Positions 40,612-51,929 of a stretch of DNA of 64,000 nucleotides are shown here, piece after piece. Each line of letters starts with the position of its first letter. Position 1 is the first letter of the stretch. Source of the DNA: Triops longicaudatus (taxonomy: Eukaryota > Arthropoda > Branchiopoda > Notostraca > Triopsidae). Position numbers and translations under genes: made by a program. The notes beneath the pieces are model-generated. The model worked only from the letters and a program-made list of their open reading frames with translations. It ran no database searches and was not told where the DNA came from. The stretch is from contig JAGQDJ010000065.1 of assembly GCA_022885665.1 (NCBI GenBank), positions 124,001 through 188,000 on the forward strand, written 5' to 3'.

Positions 40612-40720
40612 CCAAAAGACGTGACGCCTGAGACCACGACGCTAGCAAAGCCAATATCCAAGCAAAGGCGAATCGCTTAAAGCTGGCGAAAGTCCTCGAA
40701 TTCCTCAATAAAGATGCCAT
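40612..40720 (-). CDS. First coding exon of the Ig gene: start codon and signal peptide
   Basis: The exon encodes 36 residues plus the first base of codon 37. The ATG at 40720-40718 has a strong animal start context (A at -3, G at +4). An in-frame TTG further upstream was disregarded. The peptide starts MASLLRNSRT, has basic residues at about 6, 9 and 16, then a hydrophobic core FAFAWILALLASW (residues 17-29) and a small-residue cleavage site around SQA(32)|S. This is a classic eukaryotic signal peptide, so the product enters the secretory pathway. The exon ends at ttttgg|gtaagt, a near-ideal donor, in phase 1. The next exon in matching phase with an Ig start is the one at 14228, and joining them creates Asp37 without disturbing the frame. 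Pairing of the two exons rests on phase, strand and biology, not transcript data. Confidence 0.8.
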
Positions 40721-40823
40721 GGTTGCCACCGGTTGTGTGCAACACGTAAGTCGGTGCAATACGCGTTGAGAGATTGCAAATTTCGTGTTGTTTTAGGTGA
40801 AATATAGTACTCTCATTCTCTGC
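40721..40823 (-). promoter_or_regulatory. Probable 5' UTR of the Ig gene, with candidate acceptor and uORF
   Basis: Upstream of the start codon on the minus strand, a T-tract followed by AG (AG at 40825-40824), with a ttctaaat branch-like motif just before it, would make an acceptor opening an exon at 40823. If used, the gene has an additional non-coding first exon further right. The leader would contain a 7-codon upstream ORF (ATG at 40816, TAA ending at 40793). Alternatively transcription starts within this stretch. The choice cannot be made from sequence alone. Confidence 0.35.
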
Positions 40824-41573
40824 CTAAAAAAAATTTAGAAAATCATTCAGAAAATATTTTTCCAGGTTTCCTAAAATTCGTCCAGGAGACATATTCTTTG
40901 CAAAAGTGTACAGATCATGTGACTATAGTGTCCTGTTAACAAACCCCACATGGTTGACAGGAGGACCTTCTAGCGTTTGAGCCATTTCTTTAATTCCTTT
41001 TTCTATGCAGTCTAACGCGTGCAAGAATGCGTGAAAAAGTATAAAGTTATGAGAAGGGGGGCTTCTGGTTCTCATAGGTTCTCTTATCTCTCTATTTCGG
41101 CAATCTAATGCCAAGCACTCCACAGTTTCCCCCATTTCTGCTTAAATAGTTAGGCGCACACAACAAGAAGCTTTAAAAACAAACGACATTAAATAGAAAC
41201 GAAAATCCCTTTCGCACGCAAAATCCTCCCTGGGAAAACAACTCCGAACTCCCAAACAACTGTTCCACTTTAATGAGAATAAACATTTCACTTTTGTTGC
41301 CTCGTCCCGCCAAACGAGCTCATTTATCGGAGTGTTTTTGTAGCTTTCATGTTAGAGCGTTTACTTAGCTCTGATTTTCTTGTTCGTTTAGCTCTAATTA
41401 CAATTTGCGGCTGGAAAGGAAAATAACAGGGCAAACTGATCAGAGGAGAAAGGTCTGATTGAATCTTATTTTTTTCACACAGTGTACTCTGCTTTATGTA
41501 TGTGTGAAGCTCTCTTTTTCAATCTGAGTCAGTGTCTCAGTATACAGAGCCCTAGAGTAATTGTACACTGTGT

Positions 41574-41846
41574 GTGTGCATTGTCGAAGAAAAGCTTGAT
41601 GATGTCTGTGGCGCCGCTGTCAAAGCTGCCGGGGAGCTTATATGTGGCGATGTCGGCTATGGTGATGGCGCACAAGGGAGAAGAGGGCTAAACGACATTC
41701 CGCAAGCCACACAACAGCCTGTCATCATTTCTTATGTCTGCCAATGTATGTCGGACTTGGGAGCTGTAGCAAGTAAATCTCGGTCGCCACCAGGAACACA
41801 ATTCCAACTTACGACGAAATGGACGGACAGACGAAGCTTAGATTAA
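41574..41846 (+). other. Unassigned open frame of coding-like composition (possible exon)
   Basis: A segment centred on 41600-41690 is much richer in G+C than its surroundings and has a strong three-base rhythm. In the plus frame most codons begin with G (for example a stretch reading KLDDVCGAAVKAAGELICGD), the usual mark of coding DNA, and the frame stays open to a TAA at 41844-41846. The opposite strand also has a coherent frame (41687 down to 41529) with C-ending codons, including AITIADIATYKLPGSFDSGA. Only one, or neither, can be real. I recognise no family. It lies about 0.8 kb upstream of the Ig gene's first coding exon, so a gene fragment, a separate small gene or a transcribed 5' region are all possible. 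Confidence 0.22.
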
Positions 41847-43350
41847 TCGTCTATTAAGCTAGGCGGAAACGGAAAAAGTGGCGGAAAACGCGGAAAAGTT
41901 AACGGCGAAGACATAGAAAGCGTTTAGTGTCAACTGGTTAGTGAGGCTTATGTAGGGTTATGCCATGAGTCGGGAGATAATTAGAAAGTAAATTAATAAG
42001 AAAGCAATGAAAAAAGGTCTTTTCGTCGTGTGCGGCTACGTTAATATGTGATTATCGACCTTAATGAAAAAGCAGGCAAGAGGCGCAAGCTGAGTTAGAC
42101 ACAAATCAGTAGGCGGCTCCCAAGCCGGGGACAAACGACGCAGAATGTGCTGTGTCACTTTTACCTGATTTTACTACACACCTTTGAATTGCAAGCGTCA
42201 GCAAGTGTTCTGTTGAGCACAAAGTACCTTCTCCGTACCTTCTTTCGTTGTACTCTCCTTATTCACAACAATTTAACTGAAAAGGTTTTCGAAGATTTCT
42301 AAAAACCGAGAAAGCAAACACTTAAAGGTTTCTTTTAAAAAGTCAAAAGAACGGCAAAAGAGACGCGAGTGTTTCACGGTTACGTTTATTCTTAAGGAAG
42401 GGAAAAACTGCGTAGCAAAGTAAAGAAGGTTATTTATTCCACAAACGAAAATTGCTCGTAATTATGTCATCATTTTGCTATAAAAAATGGAGCGTCTCGC
42501 GCAGCTCGGAATGAAGAATCCTGGAAAAGAAGTAGGAAAGCTTCTTTGGTCCTATCCAAGTATTACGCTCCCGACACTTCATTGCAGCAGATTAGAATAA
42601 AATGCGATCGACGTATCTCCAAATCGTTTCCCGGACTTCATAAATTGAACTTCCTGTGTAAGAAGCTCAATGTATCGCGCTCTTCTATTCTCCTTGTTTC
42701 TCCATTATTTTTTCTTAAAAGAAAAGTTGGGCAGATAAGGCCTTTTTTTTTCAACACAACCAAGGTAAAAATGGAAGCAAATTGCAGTTCTTGTTACACA
42801 TTTACTGCGACACGCCACATGTTCTTCGGCTACTCCCCACGTCCAACTTTAACGATGTCAACTCTATACCTTTCAGAGCAAAACAAAAGAAAAAAGAACG
42901 TTTTTCTTTATATCTATGTACACACCATGGAAACGCTAAAGCTATACTTTTTTCCCACCGAAAGTGGACAAACGATTCTTCTCTTTTCTCTCCTTTCCTA
43001 CACCTTAAGGTCTAAATGATTCTTTCTCAGAGGCAAAACCCTTCAGACCTACGCAACAATTGATCTTCGCTTTAAGAGCGCACACTGACTGCGAAAAACA
43101 AACGACAGTTTGACAAAGATCTTTTATTTGTTGCTCATTCAGTGCACAAGATCGAATTAATTCTATAGTGTTTTGTTCCAATTCTTTTCAATTCTACGTA
43201 CTGTACAATGACATGAATGTAAGCTATTCAGCATTCGACCGTTATACCACAATAAAACGTAAGTCTACGTGGGTTAAGAAACAAAGACAAAAAAAATCAA
43301 TAATTCGGTATAACAAATCTACTGGTATGTATGATACACCCCGTCAATTT

Positions 43351-43424
43351 CTAGGTTAGGTCTGGTAGGTTAGCTTCAATTAGGTTAGTTATGTTCCAGT
43401 TAGGTTAGGGTGAGTTAGGTTAAG
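43351..43424 (+). repeat. Degenerate TTAGG / AGGTTAGG motif cluster
   Basis: Five exact TTAGG pentamers (starting at 43356, 43380, 43400, 43405 and 43415) plus several one-off variants (CTAGG, GGTAGG, TTAGT, TTAAG) lie within about 75 bases. TTAGG is the ancestral arthropod telomere repeat, and AGGTTAGG words are also common as dispersed repeats in arthropod genomes. The array is too degenerate and short to be a telomere. It is best described as an interstitial telomere-like or dispersed simple repeat. Confidence 0.65.
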
Positions 43425-43637
43425 TTAATTAAGCAATATTTTCACACTCGAGTCGCCTAAAACCAAAATAAACGGATGGAAAAACCGTAACTGTAATGGT
43501 AATCTGTGCTGCAATTTAACCCTGTTTTTTTCAAAAATGTTTGCATTTTTTGCAAAGTTCTTATGAATCTTACTTGGTCTACTTTTAATGAAGTTAATTA
43601 CTGAAAAAGTTTCCCTGAAAAATCTTCCAGTTTGGAA

Positions 43638-43676
43638 AAAGACGACCAAATTAGCGCACATAATTTGGTCGCCTTT
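43638..43676. repeat. Near-perfect hairpin, 16-bp stem with one mismatch
   Basis: aaagacgaccaaatta (43638-43653) and taatttggtcgccttt (43661-43676) pair along 16 positions with a single mismatch, around a 7-base loop gcgcaca. The inner 11 base pairs are perfect. A stem this long in sequence this AT-rich is unlikely by chance at any given place. It could be the end of a miniature inverted-repeat element, a small structured RNA, or a protein-binding palindrome. No flanking target-site duplication was identified. Confidence 0.75.
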
Positions 43677-45255
43677 AATGCCAATATGGGGCATATAATA
43701 GATAAGTACAAACTACTATTAGATTAATAAAAGTTACATATTTTCTAACATCGGATATAGATGTTTCCATAGAGTTGAAAACTATATTTCTGCATCTTCG
43801 GGGTAACTTCTGACATCTTACAGTACTACAGCCTACAGTCAAATTATTTTATTCTGCGTATAAAAATGAAGGAGAACATGTCGTTGCTTAAAAGAAAAAA
43901 GAGGTGCAACTGGGAGTTCTTTCAACGAACATGGCCAATCTCTTTACTAGTAATGATGTGTATATGCTAAAGCCCTTAAACACAAAAGGATTTAGTTTAT
44001 TGACCAGAATTTAATCTGCTTTCTCTCAAAGTACCAGAAATTTTATCACGTATTCGTGCAACAGGTAGTGCATGACACTGAACCAGAGTGACGAATCTAA
44101 ACTTCCAACGTGTCTTTTTGACGTTCGTGGTGGCTCTAGTTTAAATCACTTTTCCTCCGCAATCTTCGACTACGAAGACATGAATACTTGAATTAGCCAA
44201 AGCTATTTAAAGTGATCTGACAATAAGGACTGACTCCCAAGAAAGGACAATAATCTAAAGTTAGAAGACTGAAAGAAATGAAAGGGTATGGTTATCATTT
44301 GATTTTGAAATTCATGGTTAGAAAGACAGACAAGAGATTTCTTCAGAACCTCCGTTAACATTACGAAGTGTCTTGTCTCTGGTACCATTTGCAAAGTCAA
44401 GTTGTCTTCATAAGTCTTGGGCGACTTATTATATTCACCCACTGTTTTCCTTCCCCTCCTCGTTCTTCTTGAGTTGTATCCACAACTCGTGTCAGGCTTC
44501 CTTGTGGGCGCTAAACAAACTCCAAGTCCCAAAATGAAGGAGGCAAGCTTCCATACACAAAAAAAAAATCGACACAAGTACAAAGCAGAAAAAAGGACGA
44601 AAAGACAAAAGAAAAGTTGGAAAAGAAATAACACAAAAAGGCGAGAGGCTTGCGACATTACGCGTAATGAAAAAAAATCCTGTGCTTAACTTTGAGTTCA
44701 CTTGTGTTTTTCATTCTTACGTAGATACATCTCATCGTGTGACACTTTACTGCAACTTCGTAATTACTGAACTTGATTTTTTAATGGACGTACCTAGATT
44801 GCGATTAGGCTCCGTGAATCCACAAAATGGAGTGCGTGATTTGGCTCAAAATAATCCACGTGGTTAGGAGCTTCTACATACGCCAAATTCTCTCTGGTGT
44901 ACTAATTTTAGTGACAACTTTGCAATCTCCCACACTTATTCAAACTCCGGTTTACGCGACTCCTCTTGACAGTAATCGTGCAGATGAACTAATCATCATT
45001 AAACACTTTGACGGGAAGGATAAGCACGAATAAAGCCGTTTACTTTTAGGGGATTTATCAGTATGTCACTCTTACTAGCACTTATATGTTTTCGAGGGAA
45101 AACGACACACATCAAACCCACAAGAGACACATGCCGACAACCAACTTAACTTTTGCAGGCAGAATTTTAAAATCAGGAGACCCAACTTTTTATGACGCAC
45201 TTTAGTATTGCGAACTTTCGTGATACAAGTTTATAATTAGCTTAAGCACTTCAGC

Positions 45256-45561
45256 TCAATCTTTCTTAGAGAGCACACGTGCCAAAGTAAAAGAATTCCT
45301 TTGAGCGCTTTTTACTCCGCTGTATGTTTCACCTACGATAATGGCGTCCACCACCGCTCTGAAGTTCCTTCGCTTCGCGAAGTCATCCACTGACTGAGGC
45401 AAGCACTTTAGTGCCAGCGCTAAAGGGCGACCGAAGTTGGTGGGAGTTTTTCGACGTCGCATTGGCTGCGCCTTTGATCCAGACTCGGCCGTTCGCGCTT
45501 CAGCCGACAAGAGAACGCTTTTTTCACGGTTGCATTTGTTCACTCTTTGTGTCCCATACAT
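45256..45561 (-). other. Unassigned open frame of 101 codons, GC- and CpG-rich
   Basis: This minus-strand frame is about 100 codons long in a stretch that is markedly GC-richer than its surroundings. The predicted product is basic and mixed in composition (a KAQPMRRRKTPTNFGRPLAL segment followed by SVDDFAKRRNFRAVVDAIIV) and ends SKKD before TGA. I recognise no domain. It could be a decayed gene or transposon fragment, an exon, or chance. A strong local palindrome (cttcgcgaag near 45369) and gcacttTAgtgc-like symmetry sit inside it. No splice context was established. Confidence 0.2.
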
Positions 45562-46091
45562 CGAGTGTAGTACTCCAAATATTCGCTATTTTTTTGCTAA
45601 CGCTCGTTAGAATTTCTTTACGTGTTTGAACTTGGCTATAAAAATAATATATTGCAGATATAATTCGTACAAATTTGTAAATTTCAGATATTTTCATATC
45701 ACTTATGAATACTCATATATATCAAATATACACAAAAGGCATATAAAAAGTTATGCATTGATTTTAGCAACATGAGGATTAAAATACAGATACATGGTTA
45801 AAATTGGAAAGAGGGTATCAGTTTGTCTTTTGCAAAGATTCTAGAGACGAGATTTAAATAGCCTTGACTCCTGGGAAGACCTTTTGGTCCATAAAAAAAA
45901 ATTGTCGATTAAAATGTAATTTGATTTTTGCCCACTCGTGCGCTAGAATGACTATTTAAAAGCTTACAACTAAAAAAAAAATTATCAGGTCTTGTGTCAC
46001 ATTATCAGCAGGGTTATGTAGTGTAATTAGTCTTCTTAATGTGGTATAGACAAGTTTTCGAAAGAATATGTGTGGTTCTCAGTGTAAGTAA

Positions 46092-46118
46092 AGTAAACAT
46101 AGTAAACATAGTAAACAT
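46092..46118. repeat. Tandem repeat, 9 bp x 3
   Basis: Three perfect consecutive copies of agtaaacat, preceded by a partial copy (agta). Short minisatellite-like block. Confidence 0.9.
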
Positions 46119-49100
46119 TCACAATTTTTTTAAAGATTTAGTAAAATACTCTCATGTTTAGCATTATTACTTAAGATTTCATGCAGGATTTTATTTCAAA
46201 ACTAACACAGCCTCGATGTTGATAAAACTCAAACCACATGTAGTTTCAAGCGGTTCTAAATTAAACCTAGTTTCATAACTCACATGATAAAGTCGTAACT
46301 TGTTCAGATCCTTGAAACTTAACATTTAATGTCAAGAAACATTTTCTTGCGAAAGCTGATTATGCTGTAAATAAAATGAAGGCAAAAGCTTCCTCTGTGA
46401 TCGTAAAAGTAATGTATTCAGGAACGAACATGCTATAAAGCTATTCAAGCATTCAAGAAAGGACTCAAAACTATATTTAGCTTACTGTCAACCAAAAGAT
46501 GTATTATTGGCGCGAACATTCCCCAACAGATGTGAAACGCATCTTCGTCCGAAAAATGTAAGATGTTTCATTTTTACTGAGAGTTTAGCTTTCAATGCTT
46601 TTTAATGAAAATACTACCGGATTACCTCTACATCTACCGCAAGTCACCTTAATTGCACCAGTATGCGACTGATTTACAACCACGTTAGATTTTTACATAA
46701 AAAGACCCTCCAACGATAACTTGACAGAGTACTTTGTCCTTATTTTATTTAATCGCGATTTTTTTTATTATGTTGTAGACGATGTCGTATTCGGACATTT
46801 CGTCGTCTGGGGCAGTCCTGATTTATCTTATTGGGCTACCATCACAAAAGTCTTCGGCAGAACTTAACCCACAAATGAAATTTCCTCAGTTAAATTGAAC
46901 GTTACGTCATAGGTCTCACAATAGCAGTCCTAAAAATTATTCGGTTACTATTTTACCGAAATCACACGTGCACAGAATTTATCATTGGCCAAGTTTTGTT
47001 CGTAGGTTTAACGCAAACCACATTACCAATTTAAAATTCCCATTTAGGTAATTCGAAGCATCCCAAATATTCGTGATCAAAACTTGTTCAAAACAGGGTC
47101 GTGATCTGACGAACAGCAGCTATCATTGAATCATTTTCTGCGTTCATTCATTTATTGATTAATTCATTTCCACATAGGTCAGTTAACTCATTATAGGTAG
47201 GCATCTGGTGACATTTCATTACTTGTCGGGGAGTGAGTAGGTCTTAAAAGGTATTACAATGAATGACTCTTTCCATTGCTTTTTTTTTCGCTGTTGACTG
47301 TATCACTCCCATGTTGGGCGATATTTTGCTTTCATTGGGCTTGAGTTACAGTTGCTGAAGGCTATTGTTGCATTCCAAGTTCGTTTACCTATTTTTTATG
47401 TTTAATATAGCATCTTCATTCCTTTTCTTGCCTTCCTTCATTTTGAAGGTTTTACTTTCCCCTCTTCCTTGTTAAGTTATTTGTCCCGGAGTTCCTAGTC
47501 AAACGCTGATGGAAGTCGAGTAAGTATCTCTTCTCGAGCTTCCTCCGTTGCACTGTGCATTACAAGAGATGTGAATTTCTTCGGAGGGACTAAAACTTTA
47601 TCCCTTTCTCCCGGGACAAAAACTTAGCTCGGGTTTTGCAAGCCAACAAACATGTTTAAGTCAAGGGGCAAAAAGCAAAAGCAAGCGAGCGAATAAGAAA
47701 ACAGTTCTGTAGCTCAGAAAGGAAGGAAGGGAATAAAAACTACCGACACACGGGACAAGACAGAAGAAATGGCTGAGACAGGGTCGGCACAAATTGGATC
47801 AAGCGAAAAAAAGTGACGTCACCACTGCGCATTTATACTAATATTACATTTTTTGCGTATCTTATTAATAAGACACAAGCTGATTTCCACGGAACAAGTT
47901 TTTTGGTTATACATGTGTTAGTTATATAATATGTACTTTAGAAACCGGAAAAAAGAAATTTAGTTCAAATTTTCATTGACAATCATTTTAAGTATTGGAG
48001 CCTGTAAGATTTTTTTCAATGACTCCACAGACCTTGCCACCTTTAAAGTAAAGCAAAGCAACTTCTAAGTGGAAAGCGTGCGAGCATTTCCCCAAGCCCA
48101 TGAAACATGCGGAACGTACTTCAAAGAAAGAGAGAAAAATACGAAGGTAAAAATCTGGTGTGTAATTTGGCCCTTCGGCCTTGATTGACTTAAATGGATC
48201 AGAAAATGCGACAAGAACAGAAGTATCTACATTATAGTGGCTTTCTTCTCTCCAAAGAAGTCATTTTTGAAGAAAAAGAAAAGTTCTTCCATTTCCCCAT
48301 ATCAGAGTTTACTGGACCACGAAATGTCTCATGCATCAAGCAAAGTGAATTGCTTCTTTTACGTTCCCAAATGCAGGGGAAAACTTACAAAGAAATTTGC
48401 CTACATTCGCACATTTTCAAGCCTAAAAAGAAATTTAAAAAGGACAAGAGACGGAAGACGAGCTAGAATGAAGAAAAGACGTGCCAAGGAGTCTCCCAAA
48501 AGCTTTTCCTGTCTTAATTCGACTTTTAATGCACATTCAAATGATCTTTATTCTTAACTCTGGTGATTAAGCGTAATCACGCGAGTCGAGATTAAGAGTA
48601 GGGTTTGCATAAGAGAAGTAAATAAACAAAACTCCGGGAAAATCAACAAAGCGGATAGATTGTTGAATAAAAGAAGTGTTGAGCATATGTCGACCAAAAG
48701 ACATCGTGACTATTAAAAACTTCGATTTTCCATAAGCTAGGCTTATCCTACCAATGAGTTTACGGATAAAAAAAAGGTAAGAGTAAAATATAAATCATCA
48801 TGTGTTCAACGAAACGTATCAGTCTCTTAAATTACCCAAGAAATTAAAATATCAGAACGTTATATCTCTCTTCTGCAGCTTATCCAGTGACAGAAGTTAA
48901 AGGAGCAATTTAGTAACTTTTATCTAAATACTTAGCAAAATTGTTATTAATATCGGATAACTGACAACATAAACCCTTAAAACACATACACATGTACACA
49001 ACTTCCTTTTCCTCCTGAAGCCTCACATACCGTATAAAATGAGAGCTTTTGTGTTTACGAGGCTCTTATTGAGCACTAAAAGCCTCCAAATCCTTAAGGA

Positions 49101-51306
49101 ACGTAAAATTTCTGGATTTTTGAATCATTTTCTCATTTTCCTGTACCTTCTTTTGCAATTTCTCGGTATACATGCCTCCGCCTCTCTCCTCAACGTATTA
49201 TTGCCTTGTCAGTATGTAACACAATTTGCATAGATTCATCTTCTCACGCTCCCTCCCCACCAAATAGCCTACTTTAAAAAATTCTTTTTGCACTGCACAT
49301 TTTAAGCATAGGCCTACTCTTAAACCTTTAATGGCTTAGTGTTCAATAGCTGTCAACTTTTCCTTTTCCGAACTACACAAAGAGTGACGCAATTATCTAC
49401 TCAGATATCCTCCCTTGTCGAAGCTTGATGTCCAAACTAACCTGTAGGGTAAGGACGAAGAAGTCCAATCTTGTCCCTTATCGTATATATTAGCGTTTAA
49501 CGCTGTCGATCATCCTTGTTCTCTTCCTTTTTTCTTTCTTTCATGGCACCCTCCCACATCATTCGTCTGTCCCCTGGCAATACAAAAAAGACAAGATTAC
49601 GTCTTACTCAGCCGGAAAAATGTCACAAGGAAAATCTTGAATGAAAAGATCAGTGCTTAGTAGTGAGGGGTTTTAACTCGCAATAACCATTGAGCCTAAT
49701 CTTTTTTAAAAAATTTTCAAATTTTAATTAAAAGCTAGGAGAGAAAAACTGCTCTCTATACAGAGATATTCTTTGACTTGGCTTTCCTCCTTTACAAATC
49801 AAAGGACCATTACACATTACACTGAATTTTTAAAAAATAATTTATGTCGCTACAAGAATAAACGCTTAGGAACTAACAGCCAGTATTTATTAATTAGACT
49901 AAGGGAAGTATTTCAAATGAAAATTAGGAGTCTTTTTTAAGTGATCCACTGAGTCCAAGTGACGTATCTATGCTAGTTTCCTAGTTTTTCGAGCTAAAAT
50001 AAATCGTAAATTGAGTGTCTAGAAAAGCAACTTCACAGTTACTCTATTATAGCTATCAAATGTTGTCTCATTTATAATCTTAATAGTACAATAAAATCTC
50101 TTTAAACGAACGTCCATGGAAAAAGACTGTTCGATACGCCTAAATTTCGGTATATCAGATACTTTTTCTGTATATTTACATGATACATCTTTCAATCTGT
50201 CTACTATAGCCGATATTTCGTTATAAAAGTGTCTTTTGAAACGAAATTCTTCTGTATAGTAGTGGTACCGTTATGGTCGTGTATGCTCTTCATAAACTAA
50301 TATTCTACGACCCTACCTTAAGTTTCACGTCTCAAATCTAACTTGGGCCTCGCGTGAAATTCAAAATTGCTTAAGGTAACATCACTTTGAATCTGCCTTA
50401 ACTAGAAATTTCATAAGGTCACATGGTATATTTCAACATTTCTTCATAAAAAGGTGTTGTAGTGCTGTAACCCGTCACTGCTTACAACTTCTACAAAAAT
50501 CGAATACTTTCGCGCTGTGTGTTCAGAAAAGAAGTGCTACGTCAATTTTTCGAAGGATTGACCGTAAAGCAAAGTTTTTGTGAACAGTAATTCGTGTCTC
50601 AGTTAAACTCTCAAAATACTTATAGTACATAGCGCTGTCGTCAGAGGTAAAGTCACTCGTAGTCAAGTTGTAAGTGCAAAAACCTAAGCTGAACGTCGTA
50701 ACTCAATTTAATATTTCAGCAAAATAACATTTGTTTTGTTTTGTTTACGTTTCGAATAAAACATATGGCCTTAATTAGGCGAAAGCCAAGGAAAGTTATT
50801 ACTAATAAGAAATACAAAACCCTAGGAAGACTTAATCGAAGCAAATCTTTTACGTAATTCACCCAGAACTCACGTAGCGTTTGTTTATTCACCACCATTA
50901 ACCAGCTTAGGGTATTTGACCTGGGAATCATGTTTCACTCCACACACTCCTTTACCCTCTAGTGAATCAAGTTTCTGTTCCTAACACTCTTCTCGAAAAG
51001 GTGTTTCCTTTGTACCAAAGAAGCTTTAGAAATTAATGGAACCCCTGGCTGTCAATTGTCACCTTAGCTCACCTGCTCCGAGGTCATACGAAACTTTTTT
51101 TCCTGTCAAGTAGACACCGGCGGCTGTATAATTGAGGATCGAATAGAGTAATGAGAAGGCGCCCTCTTTTGGCTTCTTTTCGGCCAAGGAAGGTTTATAG
51201 CCCACTTTTATATCTAAGCTATAGAAGGAACATTACTGGACGTGCGAGCAGCTGCCTGGCCGAATAAAAGGGTTAAAGGTAAAGGCGAAAGGGCCTTTTT
51301 TTTGTC

Positions 51307-51318
51307 CCGGGGCCCCGG
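51307..51318. repeat. 12-bp GC palindrome (CCGGGGCCCCGG)
   Basis: A perfect self-complementary dodecamer of pure G/C inside AT-rich DNA, in a locally GC-richer zone (about 51.1-51.6 kb). No associated gene is recognised. Confidence 0.7.
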
Positions 51319-51907
51319 TGGAGCTTTTCTCACCCGCGGGCTATCAAACGAGACGCTACGAGTCCATCTTCATAAAACGTGTGCCCGCTCACATTAGGCT
51401 TTGCACATACGCTGCTTTCGGTTCCTGTCAGATTTGCACATCTACCCCAAAGTGTTGATGTGCACAGCTTCCGTTTAGGAACCATACTTCGGTCGCCCCC
51501 CTCTAACCCCCTTCCAACTTTCCCTCTCATCCTCACTCTGCGATCATCCCATACCCTCGTCACATGAATTCAAATGCCACCGAAGAGCTAGCACGTGTCC
51601 CGTCAACAAATGACAAGTGCTATGAACAACGGAAGGAAACGCGAGCCAATGATTCTGGACATAAATCTTCATCCTTTCTTGTACAAACATGGCGTTTAGA
51701 GTTGGTCACTTTCCGTGTTTAGCCTTAAACACACGGACCCTAACCAGGCAGGGACATTTGAACCATGCGAGATGTAAGTTTCGTGTGAACAAGAATAGCC
51801 TACGCTTAAGTTGATAGGTCGCTTTAAAAGCAGTTTGGTAGACATCTGCTAAAGTTCTGTGTCCCACATTTGTCTCCAAGTTTCCGATTTCCTCATAAAG
51901 CTCATTT

Positions 51908-51929
51908 AACTATAAATTAACTATAAATT
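51908..51929. repeat. Tandem repeat, 11 bp x 2
   Basis: Two perfect copies of aactataaatt. Local slippage-type duplication. Confidence 0.85.

Noticed and set aside
40721..40759. Earlier start (TTG at 40759) for the signal-peptide exon
   Set aside because: It is not an ATG. The ATG at 40720 has an excellent start context and gives a standard signal peptide.
42546..43019. 157-codon plus-strand open frame
   Set aside because: Begins at TTG, has no recognisable domain, and reads like translated AT-rich, pyrimidine-rich sequence (runs of Phe, Leu, Lys).
44203..44658. 151-codon minus-strand open frame with hydrophobic N-terminal part
   Set aside because: The Phe/Leu-rich stretch is encoded by simple T-rich sequence. 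No homology is recognised and there is a competing 90-codon plus-strand frame over the same bases.
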